Shown in pieces: positions 6,497 through 13,471 of a stretch of DNA of 19,563 nucleotides (the stretch's first letter is position 1; the number at the start of each line of letters is the position of its first letter). The DNA is from Burkholderiaceae bacterium (GTDB lineage Bacteria; Pseudomonadota; Gammaproteobacteria; Burkholderiales; Burkholderiaceae), in contig JAKONL010000406.1 of NCBI GenBank assembly GCA_022701965.1, forward strand, positions 1-19,563, given 5' to 3'. The notes under the pieces were generated by a model. It was not told where the DNA came from, did no database searches, and saw only the letters and a list, made by a program, of their open reading frames with translations. The position numbers were made by a program, and so were the translations under genes.

Positions 6497-6557
6497 GTCG
6501 ATTGCAAGTTGCCGATTGCCGATGACGAAACCGAAATAAGAACCGAAAAGAGGTCCG

Positions 6558-6935
6558 ATGAAAAAACATGAATACGAGACAAGACCGTCACGCAATTTTT
6601 CCGCGATCCTGATGGTGGCCGTCTTCGCAGTCGCGGGATGCGCGTCCCAGCGGATCTCGAGTGCGCTCGTGCGCTACGGCGTGTCTCCGGAAAAGGCCGA
6701 ATGTGTCGGCGACGAATTGTCCGAACGGCTTTCCGTTTCCCAATTGCAGTCCCTGGGGCGGGCGGCCAGAGCGTACAACGCCGTCGACCGCAGCAGCGTC
6801 GCACTCACGCTCCTCGATCTGGCGCGGGTCGCCGCTGAGCTTCGAGACCCGGTGATTCCTGTGGAGATCGTACGTGCCGGAATGAAGTGTGCTGTACTGC
6901 CGAGCAGCGCGGCCTTCAACGGTGCAATCAGGTAA
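6558..6935 (+). CDS. Predicted small lipoprotein, unknown function
   Basis: This 125-residue protein carries a lipoprotein signal: a basic N-terminus, a hydrophobic stretch FSAILMVAVFAVAGC and a lipobox VAGC with the acceptor Cys28. The mature part of about 98 residues is mostly helical by composition and includes two further cysteines (AECVGDE and MKCAVLP) that could pair in the periplasm. Alternating Leu/Ser segments (LSERLSVSQLQSLGRAARAY) suggest amphipathic helices. AGAGGT precedes the ATG. It follows the PAS-LuxR gene by 61 bp and precedes the 45-residue gene by 31 bp, so it is probably a target gene of the same cluster. I do not recognise a family. Residue after Cys28 is Ala, which favours outer-membrane sorting. 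Confidence 0.82.
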   Translation: MKKHEYETRPSRNFSAILMVAVFAVAGCASQRISSALVRYGVSPEKAECVGDELSERLSVSQLQSLGRAARAYNAVDRSSVALTLLDLARVAAELRDPVIPVEIVRAGMKCAVLPSSAAFNGAIR

Positions 6936-6966
6936 TCTTTTTTTTATTACTCAAAAAGGAACGAAC

Positions 6967-7104
6967 ATGTTCAAGCTCTTGAAACTGGCTCCCATGCTCT
7001 GGATGGCCTATCGCTGGTATCGCGGTCAGAAGACCGGCGGCACGGCAGGCGGCGCATACAAGGCCGGCCGGTATTCGGACCGCGGCCGCAATACATGGCG
7101 CTGA
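6967..7104 (+). CDS. 45-residue basic, glycine-rich protein
   Basis: This 45-codon gene encodes MFKLLKLAPMLWMAYRWYRG followed by a Gly/Arg/Tyr-rich tail ending GRNTWR. The first half is a short amphipathic or membrane-embedding segment with Trp, Tyr and Leu; the second half is strongly basic and probably flexible. A good ribosome-binding site (AAAGGA) lies six bases before the ATG, and the intrinsic terminator begins 13 bases after the stop, so the frame is very likely a real gene. An upstream in-frame ATG at 6889 lies inside the lipoprotein gene and is not preferred. Overall composition suggests a peripheral membrane protein acting with other cluster products. No family recognised; an RNA- or phospholipid-binding role is possible but not shown. 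Confidence 0.78.
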   Translation: MFKLLKLAPMLWMAYRWYRGQKTGGTAGGAYKAGRYSDRGRNTWR

Positions 7105-7117
7105 TCTTCCACGAACG

Positions 7118-7146
7118 AAAAACCGGCTCGAGAGCCGGTTTTTTTT
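7118..7146 (+). terminator. Strong intrinsic terminator closing the stress cluster
   Basis: A 12-bp perfect stem (AAAAACCGGCTC at 7118-7129, GAGCCGGTTTTT at 7132-7143) is followed by a T-run to 7146. The A-run on the left makes it plausible in both directions, so it can also serve the minus-strand deacetylase gene that ends at 7172. Confidence 0.93.
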
Positions 7147-7171
7147 CGCCTGCACGGTCGCCGCCGGGAGC

Positions 7172-7798
7172 TCAGATCCTCAGCCGTCCGAGCTGGAACA
7201 TCTCTGCATGGCCGTGGACGCCACCGTAGGTCCAGGCATCGCCGCGCGCGACGGATTCCATCGCCTTGCCCCAGCTGGCGTCGCCGTATTTCCCGCGCTG
7301 GCTCAGGAATTCGTCGAGCGCCCGTCCCTTGGCGGCGATATCCGCCTCCGACAGCAGGCTGATCACGTTCGGCTGGAAAGGAATGTCGGGCCGGCCGCTC
7401 GGGTAGGTCGGCTTGAACATCAGGAAGTTCGGCACCTTGCGTGCCGCCGCCACGGCAATCTTGTAGGTGCTCACATGGTCCTGGTGGGTATCGGCATGGA
7501 AGTGCGTGAAGACGGTGTCGGGAATGGAGTCCTGGATGATCGCCTCGAGCTGCGCCAGCAAGGCGTTGAAGCTTTCGCGCAACCGCGTATCGTGCCCGCC
7601 GAGCGCATAGACGCGGTCGACGTCAAGGTGCATGCAGGCGTCTCGGCTCTCGCGATGGCGCGCATGCGCTTCCTGTGCCGAGAGGATCGCGACGTGCACC
7701 TGCCGGCCTTCGCCGCGCCACTTGTGGATCGAGCCGCCCGCGTTGAGCTCGACATCGTCGGCATGGGCGCCGACGAGCAGGATCTTCCGACCGATCAT
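7172..7798 (-). CDS. PIG-L-family (LmbE-like) de-N-acetylase
   Basis: This 208-residue protein belongs to the PIG-L/LmbE zinc deacetylase family, which removes acetyl groups from N-acetylglucosamine-type sugars and related amides. The N-terminal motif VGAHADDVELNAGG (about 9-22) is a variant of the canonical AHPDDE, supplying His12 and Asp15 as metal ligands, with Ala in place of Pro and Val-Glu for Glu. The second motif FHADTHQDHVST (100-111) supplies His108. It starts immediately after the sugar transferase stop codon (TGAATG), with its ribosome-binding site GGGAGG inside that gene's 3' end, so translation is probably coupled. The pairing suggests deacetylation of an amino sugar carried on, or destined for, an undecaprenyl-linked glycan. 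Confidence 0.9.
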   Translation of the reverse strand: MIGRKILLVGAHADDVELNAGGSIHKWRGEGRQVHVAILSAQEAHARHRESRDACMHLDVDRVYALGGHDTRLRESFNALLAQLEAIIQDSIPDTVFTHFHADTHQDHVSTYKIAVAAARKVPNFLMFKPTYPSGRPDIPFQPNVISLLSEADIAAKGRALDEFLSQRGKYGDASWGKAMESVARGDAWTYGGVHGHAEMFQLGRLRI

Positions 7799-8515
7799 TC
7801 AGCCTCCCGCCGCGACGGCGTGGAGCGTCCTGAACAGGATCTTGCAATCCAGCCACAGCGACCAGTGTTCCACGTAGCCCACGTCGAGTTCGACGCGCTG
7901 CGCGAAGGTCAGATCGTTGCGGCCGCTGACCTGCCACACCCCGGTGATGCCCGGGCGCACGGCGCAGTAGTGGCCCCAGGCCGGGCCGTACAGGCTCGCC
8001 TGGCGCTCCATGCAGGGGCGCGGGCCGACCAGGCTCATGTCGCCCTTGAGCACGTTCCAGAACTGCGGCAGCTCGTCGAGGCTGAACTTGCGCAGGTAGC
8101 GGCCGATCGGCGTCACGCGAGGATCCTCGCGCAGATGCTGGAAGGTGTTCCACTCGGCGCGGGCGCGTTCGTCCCGCCGCAGCAGGTCGGCAAGTGCGCG
8201 GTCCGAATCCCGCACCATCGAGCGGAACTTGTAGAAATGGAACTTCAGGCCCCCGCGACCCATGCGTGTCTGGCGGTAGTGCACCGGCCAGCCCGAAGTC
8301 GCCCCGACACCGAACGCGATCGCGAGGAACAGCGGCGCGAATAGGATCAGGAAGGCCAGCGAACCGACGATGTCGAAGGCGCGCTTGAGTGCGCGTTGCC
8401 CGATCGACAGGCCGCGCGGTGGCTGTGGCGGTATCTTCCACGACCCGGTCGAAGACAGGCTCTGTCGCACCTGCTCGGGGGTGACCGGAGGGGTCGAATC
8501 ATCGGAGCGGAACAT
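7799..8515 (-). CDS. Polyprenyl-phosphate sugar-1-phosphate transferase (bacterial sugar transferase family)
   Basis: This 238-residue inner-membrane enzyme has a proline-rich N-terminal region (about 1-35), one hydrophobic segment (about 48-72) and a complete cytosolic sugar-transferase domain. Visible family motifs are FHFYKFRSM (92-100), RKFSLDELPQFWNVLKGDMS (142-161, with the catalytic Asp147-Glu148 pair), LVGPRP and RPGITGVWQVSGR. Such enzymes transfer a phospho-sugar from a nucleotide sugar to undecaprenyl phosphate, the first step of exopolysaccharide or O-antigen assembly. It lacks the extra N-terminal helices and fold of WbaP or WcaJ and resembles the short monotopic type. No glycosyltransferase, flippase or polymerase genes lie nearby, only the abutting deacetylase. 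AAGGA lies nine bases before the ATG. Confidence 0.93.
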   Translation of the reverse strand: MFRSDDSTPPVTPEQVRQSLSSTGSWKIPPQPPRGLSIGQRALKRAFDIVGSLAFLILFAPLFLAIAFGVGATSGWPVHYRQTRMGRGGLKFHFYKFRSMVRDSDRALADLLRRDERARAEWNTFQHLREDPRVTPIGRYLRKFSLDELPQFWNVLKGDMSLVGPRPCMERQASLYGPAWGHYCAVRPGITGVWQVSGRNDLTFAQRVELDVGYVEHWSLWLDCKILFRTLHAVAAGG

Positions 8516-8603
8516 GGAGCGAATCCTTGAAAATGGAGCCGCGATAGTAACTTCGTACTACAAACCGCTTTGCAACCTTTTCCAGACCGTTAAGGAAACA
8601 ATC

Positions 8604-8631
8604 TTGCCAAATGTGACTTAAAGCGTAGAAC
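8604..8631 (+). promoter_or_regulatory. Candidate promoter for the hypothetical gene at 8661
   Basis: TTGCCA (8604-8609), a 16-bp spacer and TAGAAC (8626-8631) form a moderate sigma-70-like promoter about 30 bases before the start codon. The surrounding 8516-8660 interval separates divergent genes and is AT-richer than its neighbours. Confidence 0.4.
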
Positions 8632-8660
8632 GACCGGGCGACCCGCACTTTCATCGAACC

Positions 8661-9035
8661 ATGCACCTCCATTACCTCGATTTCGACTTCAGCGATGAGG
8701 ACACTGGCCGCGGCAGCTTCGACGCGATGGCGTCGGTGACCGTCGACCGGTTGCCAACGCTGCTGGCCGAGGTCGCCCGCGTGCTGAACTGGTGCGTCGA
8801 CACGTTCGGGCCGTCCACGGCGCGAGACATGCCGGACGACGTCGCCGAATGGGACCACGAACTGCAGGCCGTGCAGGAACCGGACCTGCCGCTGGACATC
8901 GCGTTCGACGAGCGCCAGGGCGAGATCGCGATGGGTGGGACCGGCGGTGCCGCGCGCGTCACGGTGACCTTCACGCTGAGCGGTTCGCCGGCGTTCTGCG
9001 CCGCCCTCGGGGAAGAATTCAAGATCGACGGCTGA
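8661..9035 (+). CDS. Hypothetical acidic protein
   Basis: This 124-residue acidic protein starts MHLHYLDFDFSDEDTGRGSF and shows no signal peptide, membrane segment or catalytic motif. It has a central helix-prone stretch (LPTLLAEVARVLNWCVDTFG) and a C-terminal strand-rich part (GAARVTVTFTLSGSPAFCAA), so a small alpha/beta fold is likely. Its codon use is like its neighbours and its length and frame are clean, which supports a real gene. No Shine-Dalgarno is obvious, but a promoter-like pair ends about 30 bp upstream. It stands alone between the divergent sugar transferase and the second Bug receptor, whose start lies 76 bp downstream. I do not recognise the family. Confidence 0.7.
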   Translation: MHLHYLDFDFSDEDTGRGSFDAMASVTVDRLPTLLAEVARVLNWCVDTFGPSTARDMPDDVAEWDHELQAVQEPDLPLDIAFDERQGEIAMGGTGGAARVTVTFTLSGSPAFCAALGEEFKIDG

Positions 9036-9099
9036 GCCGGCGATGGGCGGACCGACTCACGGCATAGTCGGGCACATCCCTTCACATCGCATCACGTCC

Positions 9100-9105
9100 G
9101 AGGAG
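9100..9105 (+). promoter_or_regulatory. Ribosome-binding site fixing the second Bug receptor start
   Basis: GAGGAG lies six bases before the ATG at 9112. The frame is open from an ATG at 9043, but that would put 23 hydrophilic residues before the signal peptide, so 9112 is preferred. Confidence 0.75.
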
Positions 9106-9111
9106 CGCCTC

Positions 9112-10122
9112 ATGCTGGAAACCCGCCCGTCCTTTCCTGTCGACCAGCCGCGACGGCTGCGACGCACCGTGGTCTCGATGCTCGCATGCGCGGCGATGCT
9201 CGGCGGCGTCGGCGCCTTCGCCCAGACGCCGCCGAAGACCATCCGCATGATCGTGGCCTATCCGGCCGGCGGCGTGAGCGACACCGTGGCCCGCGCGCTG
9301 GCCGACCGGCTGGCGGCGCAGATGGGCACCACCGTCGTGATCGAGAACAAGGCCGGCGCCAGCGGCACGATCGGCATGGATGCCGTGGCCAAGGCGGCGC
9401 CGGACGGCGCGACGCTGGGCTTTTCGGCGATCAGCCCGCTGGTGCTGAGTCCGCACCTCGGCAAGCTGCCCTACGACCCGCAGAAGGACATCCAGCCGAT
9501 CGCGAGCGTCATGTATTCGCCGGTGCTGCTGGTCGCCACGTCGGCGAGCCGCAGCCGGGATTTCGCCGCGCTGCTGGCCGACGCCAAGGCGCGACCGGGC
9601 GCGATCCGCTGGGCGACCTCGGGCCAGGCGTCGCTCGGCCACATCATGCTGGAGCAGCTGCGCGCGAGCGCCGGCATCGACGTCACGCATGTCCCCTACA
9701 AGGGCGGCGGCCAGCAGATGAACGACGCGCTCGGCGGCCAGTTCGAGATCCTGTCGACCAACGCGGGCGCCACGCTGTCGCAGCACATCCAGGCCGGCAA
9801 GCTGCGGCCGCTGGCCGTCGGCGCGCCGGCCCGCCTCGACAGCCTGCCGTCGGTCCCGACGCTGGCCGAGCTCGGTCATCCGGCCGCCAACCTGTCCTCG
9901 CTGTTCGGTGTCTTCGCGCCGGCCGGGCTGCCCGCGGCGCTCGCCTCGCGCTACAACGCGGAGATCGGCAAGGCCCTGGCATCGCCGGACATTCGCGCCA
10001 AGCTCGTCGCGACCGACAACGTGCCCACCGGCGGACCGGCGGCCGATTTCGCCAGGAAGATCGCGACCGAGTACGAAAGCAACGGCCGGATCGTCAGGGC
10101 CTCGAACATCAAGGCGGACTGA
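9112..10122 (+). CDS. Bug/TctC-family tripartite tricarboxylate transporter receptor
   Basis: This 336-residue periplasmic binding protein is of the Bug family. A twin-arginine-containing but otherwise Sec-like signal (RRLRRTVVSMLACAAMLGGV, cleavage near AFA|Q at about 37) leads to the hallmarks IVAYPAGGVSDTVARALADR, VVIENKAGASGTIGMDAVAK, IRWATSGQASLGHI and VTHVPYKGGGQQMNDALGG. No TctA/TctB genes are present, so it is an orphan receptor like the one at 1088. It is only distantly similar to that protein, so they are not a recent duplication. It is convergent with the D-2-hydroxyacid dehydrogenase gene, 19 bp away, and its ligand may be related to that operon, but this is inference. Ligand unknown. 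Confidence 0.92.
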   Translation: MLETRPSFPVDQPRRLRRTVVSMLACAAMLGGVGAFAQTPPKTIRMIVAYPAGGVSDTVARALADRLAAQMGTTVVIENKAGASGTIGMDAVAKAAPDGATLGFSAISPLVLSPHLGKLPYDPQKDIQPIASVMYSPVLLVATSASRSRDFAALLADAKARPGAIRWATSGQASLGHIMLEQLRASAGIDVTHVPYKGGGQQMNDALGGQFEILSTNAGATLSQHIQAGKLRPLAVGAPARLDSLPSVPTLAELGHPAANLSSLFGVFAPAGLPAALASRYNAEIGKALASPDIRAKLVATDNVPTGGPAADFARKIATEYESNGRIVRASNIKAD

Positions 10123-10126
10123 CGCC

Positions 10127-10143
10127 GGCCGCTCGAAGCGGTC
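10127..10143. terminator. Short hairpin between convergent genes
   Basis: CCGCT-CGA-AGCGG (10129-10141), extendable by a G-T wobble and a G-C pair, lies in the 19-bp gap between the receptor stop and the dehydrogenase stop. It has no T-tract, so it is at best a weak or Rho-assisted terminator. Confidence 0.3.
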
Positions 10144-11077
10144 AATAGCCGCGCGACGGATCGATCACGTTGTCGGGCGTCTCGCCGGCCGATACGCGCC
10201 GGATGTTCGCGGCGATCTGCTCGGCCGACGACGACGGGATCGCCACCGATGCCAGGTGCGGCGTGATCAGTACGTTCGGCATGCGCCACAGGGGATCGCC
10301 GGCCGGCAGCGGCTCGCGCTCGAAGACGTCGAGCGTCGCCGCGCCGACGTGCCCGCTCTGCAGCAGTCCGGTGAGCGCCGCCTGGTCCACGAGCGCGCCG
10401 CGCGCGACGTTGACGAAGGCCGCGCCATGCGGCAGCTTCTCCAGCCGCTGCCGGTCGAGGATGCCGTGGGTCTGCGGCGTGAGCGGCAGCATGACGATCA
10501 GGATGTCGGCACGGCCGATGGCCTCGTCGAGCGTCTCCATGCCGCTCAGGCACTCGACGCCGTCGATCGCCTTCGGGTTGCGCGACCAGCCGGTCACCCT
10601 GAAACCCTGGCGCTGCAGTTCGTGCGCCGCGCGGGCCCCCAGCTGGCCGAGCCCGAGGACGACGATCGATATTTCCTCCGGCGAGCGCGGATGCCGGTAC
10701 GTCCATTCGCCCGAGCGCTGCGCCTGTTCGAAGAACGGAATGTCGCGCGCGTGGCGCAGCGCGGCGAACAGCACGTAGCCGGCCATCATCCGGGCCATCT
10801 GCGGGTCCGCGATCCGCGTGATCGGAACGCCGGGGGGCAGGTCGGTGCGGTGCACCAGCGAGTCCACGCCGGCGCCGAGGTTGACGATCAGCCGCAGGTT
10901 CTCCATGCGGTCGAAGAAGCCCTCGGGCGGTTTCCAGACGAGCGCGACGTGGATCGCCGCCGGATCGATCGCCTCGCTCGAATGCACGATCCGCAGGTCG
11001 GGCAGCTGCGCGTGCAGCGCGCGCTTCCAGATGCCGAAGTCGTCGAAGTCGCTGTAGAAGACCAGTGCGCCGTCCAT
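10142..11077 (-). CDS. D-2-hydroxyacid dehydrogenase (GhrA-like glyoxylate/hydroxypyruvate reductase)
   Basis: This 311-residue cytosolic NAD(P)H-dependent reductase converts 2-oxoacids to D-2-hydroxyacids. The substrate domain includes NLGAGVDSL (66-74), the nucleotide fold has GLGQLG (142-147), and the catalytic set is Arg226 (NVARGALVD), Glu255 (DVFEREPLP) and His274 (ITPHLAS). Length and the WKPPEGFF and NLGAGVDS motifs fit the GhrA subgroup. Its start abuts the stop of the dehydroquinase-like gene (TGAATG), so translation is probably coupled. It is the last gene of the ATPase-led minus-strand operon and may reduce a 2-oxoacid formed in the pathway. Substrate cannot be read from sequence. 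Confidence 0.9.
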   Translation of the reverse strand: MDGALVFYSDFDDFGIWKRALHAQLPDLRIVHSSEAIDPAAIHVALVWKPPEGFFDRMENLRLIVNLGAGVDSLVHRTDLPPGVPITRIADPQMARMMAGYVLFAALRHARDIPFFEQAQRSGEWTYRHPRSPEEISIVVLGLGQLGARAAHELQRQGFRVTGWSRNPKAIDGVECLSGMETLDEAIGRADILIVMLPLTPQTHGILDRQRLEKLPHGAAFVNVARGALVDQAALTGLLQSGHVGAATLDVFEREPLPAGDPLWRMPNVLITPHLASVAIPSSSAEQIAANIRRVSAGETPDNVIDPSRGY

Positions 11078-11551
11078 TCAGCCGCCCCGCCGCACCAGCC
11101 GCGCGACCGCCTCGATCGCGAACTCGTAGCCGTCGCCGCCGAGTCCGGCGATCACGCCGTCCGCCACCTTCGAGATGTAGGAGTGATGGCGGAAGGGTTC
11201 GCGCTTCCAGATGTTGCTCATGTGCGCCTCGACGATGCTGCCCGGGAAGGCGATCAGCGCATCCAGGATCGCGATCGAGGTGTAGGTGAGGCCGGCCGCG
11301 TTGATGACGATGCCGTCCGCGACACCGCGCGCTTCCTGGATCCAGTCGATGAGCTGGCCCTCGTGGTTCGACTGCAGGAAGCGCAGCTCCACCTGCAGCG
11401 CGGCGGCCCGGTCCTCGCAGCGCCGCTGCAGGACCGGGAAGCTGTCGCCGCCGTAGGTCTTGCCGGCGTCCAGGCCGTAGAGGTTGGCGTTGGGTCCGTT
11501 GAGGAACCAGACTCGGATGGGGGTCGTCGATGGCGTCAGGTCGTCGTTCAT
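11078..11551 (-). CDS. Type II 3-dehydroquinate dehydratase-like protein lacking the loop arginine
   Basis: This 157-residue protein has the flavodoxin-like fold signatures of type II dehydroquinases (AroQ), which dehydrate 3-dehydroquinate as dodecamers. Conserved are FLNGPNANL (16-24), Tyr33 of the lid, LQSNHEGQLIDW (59-70), NAAGLTYTSIA with Asn84, EAHMSN with Glu108 and His110, and KREPFRHHS with Arg117. The lid normally reads GRREP-x-x-YG and supplies an essential Arg; here the aligned residues are Leu27-Asp28 (YGLDAGKTYGG), at unchanged length. Shikimate-pathway activity is therefore doubtful, and the operon context (ABC ATPase, GST, hydroxyacid dehydrogenase) points to a catabolic dehydratase with another substrate. 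It starts 7 bp after the GST stop. Confidence 0.88.
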   Translation of the reverse strand: MNDDLTPSTTPIRVWFLNGPNANLYGLDAGKTYGGDSFPVLQRRCEDRAAALQVELRFLQSNHEGQLIDWIQEARGVADGIVINAAGLTYTSIAILDALIAFPGSIVEAHMSNIWKREPFRHHSYISKVADGVIAGLGGDGYEFAIEAVARLVRRGG

Positions 11552-11558
11552 GGGGAAT

Positions 11559-12175
11559 TCACGGGTCGCGGGGGCGGGTGGCCTGCATGGCGGGCAGGGC
11601 CTGGAAGGCCTCGTTCCAGCGGGCGGCGCCGCCGCAGCGCGCGCGCCAGTCGAGTTCGGGGAAGCGGAAGTCCAGGTAGCCCAGTCCGCAGCCGATGGCG
11701 ATCTCGCCGATGGTGGGTTCGTCGACCGCCAGTTCGTGCGCGATGTCCTCGATCGCCGCCAGGCAGGCCTCGACCTTTTCCAGCAGCGCGCTGCGCCAGA
11801 CCGGCCAATGGAACTCCTGCGGGCGGGCGGTCGTCTCGTAGCGCGCGAGCAGCGCGGCGTCGAGCAGGCCGTCGCCCAGCGCCTGGCGCGTCGACGCGGT
11901 CCAGCGCGCCGGCCCCGCGGGCGGGAAGATCGTCTCGTCGCCGGCCGTGGCGGCCAGGTATTCGCAGATCACGCGGCTGTCGTAGAGCGACCGGCCGTCG
12001 TCCAGGATCAGCGTCGGCACCTTCGCGAGCGGGTTGTGCGCCGCGATGCGCGGGTCGCGCCGCACCGGGTGCGCGGCGCTGTCGAGCAGCTCGATGCCGC
12101 CCGCCTGGCCGGTGAGGTGCGCGCAGACCATGACCTTGCGCACGAAAGGCGACGTCGGGGCGAAGAGCAGCTTCG

Positions 12176-12179
<4 letters not shown>
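11559..12179 (-). CDS. Glutathione S-transferase family protein
   Basis: This 206-residue cytosolic protein has the two-domain GST layout. The N-terminal thioredoxin-like domain (about 1-80) includes FAPTSPFVRKV with a candidate catalytic Ser10, VPTLILDDG with the cis-proline that binds glutathione, and YDSRVICEYL with the gamma-glutamyl contacts. The C-terminal domain is all-helical. Family roles include detoxification, isomerisation and C-S or ether bond cleavage using glutathione. The start overlaps the ABC ATPase stop by 4 bp (ATGA), showing tight coupling, and 7 bp separate it from the dehydroquinase-like gene. In this operon a catabolic role is likelier than general detoxification, but that is inference. 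Confidence 0.9.
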
Positions 12180-13339
<1,160 letters not shown>

Positions 13340-13377
13340 GCACGCACGATAAGCCGCATCGCCGGGCGCGGCGCTTT

Positions 13378-13390
13378 GCTTTTTCCTAAG
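13378..13390 (-). promoter_or_regulatory. Shared 13-bp motif, copy upstream of the ABC ATPase gene
   Basis: Read on the minus strand this is CTTAGGAAAAAGC, 38 bp before the ATPase start. It matches CTAAGTAAAAAGC at 16965-16977, upstream of the binding-protein gene, at 11 of 13 positions in the same orientation relative to the gene. It may be a common promoter or operator element, for example for the LysR regulator. A chance match of an A-run motif cannot be excluded. Confidence 0.35.
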
Positions 13391-13471
13391 CCCTGAGTCC
13401 GAAAAACGTGGTTCTCAAACGGCGCCCCCGTCATCAGACTCGCCGCCAGCGACCACCTTCTAGGAACCCCC

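Noticed and set aside
7118..7143. Inverted repeat considered as a regulatory operator
   Set aside because: The T-run after the stem and its place just past the last gene of the cluster make an intrinsic terminator the better explanation.
8545..8560. TAGTA-6-TACTA dyad upstream of the sugar transferase
   Set aside because: Five-base arms in an AT-rich divergent region are too short to distinguish from chance.
9908..12115. Very long (735-codon) plus-strand open frame opposite three minus-strand genes
   Set aside because: It is low-complexity and rich in Arg, Ala and Gly, crosses the end of the Bug receptor gene, and mirrors dehydrogenase, dehydroquinase-like and GST genes with intact motifs.
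13351..13386. Possible terminator GCCGC...GCGGC followed by a T-run near 13380
   Set aside because: The stem is imperfect with a large loop, the T-run is displaced, and the site lies in the divergent promoter region between ATPase and monooxygenase genes.
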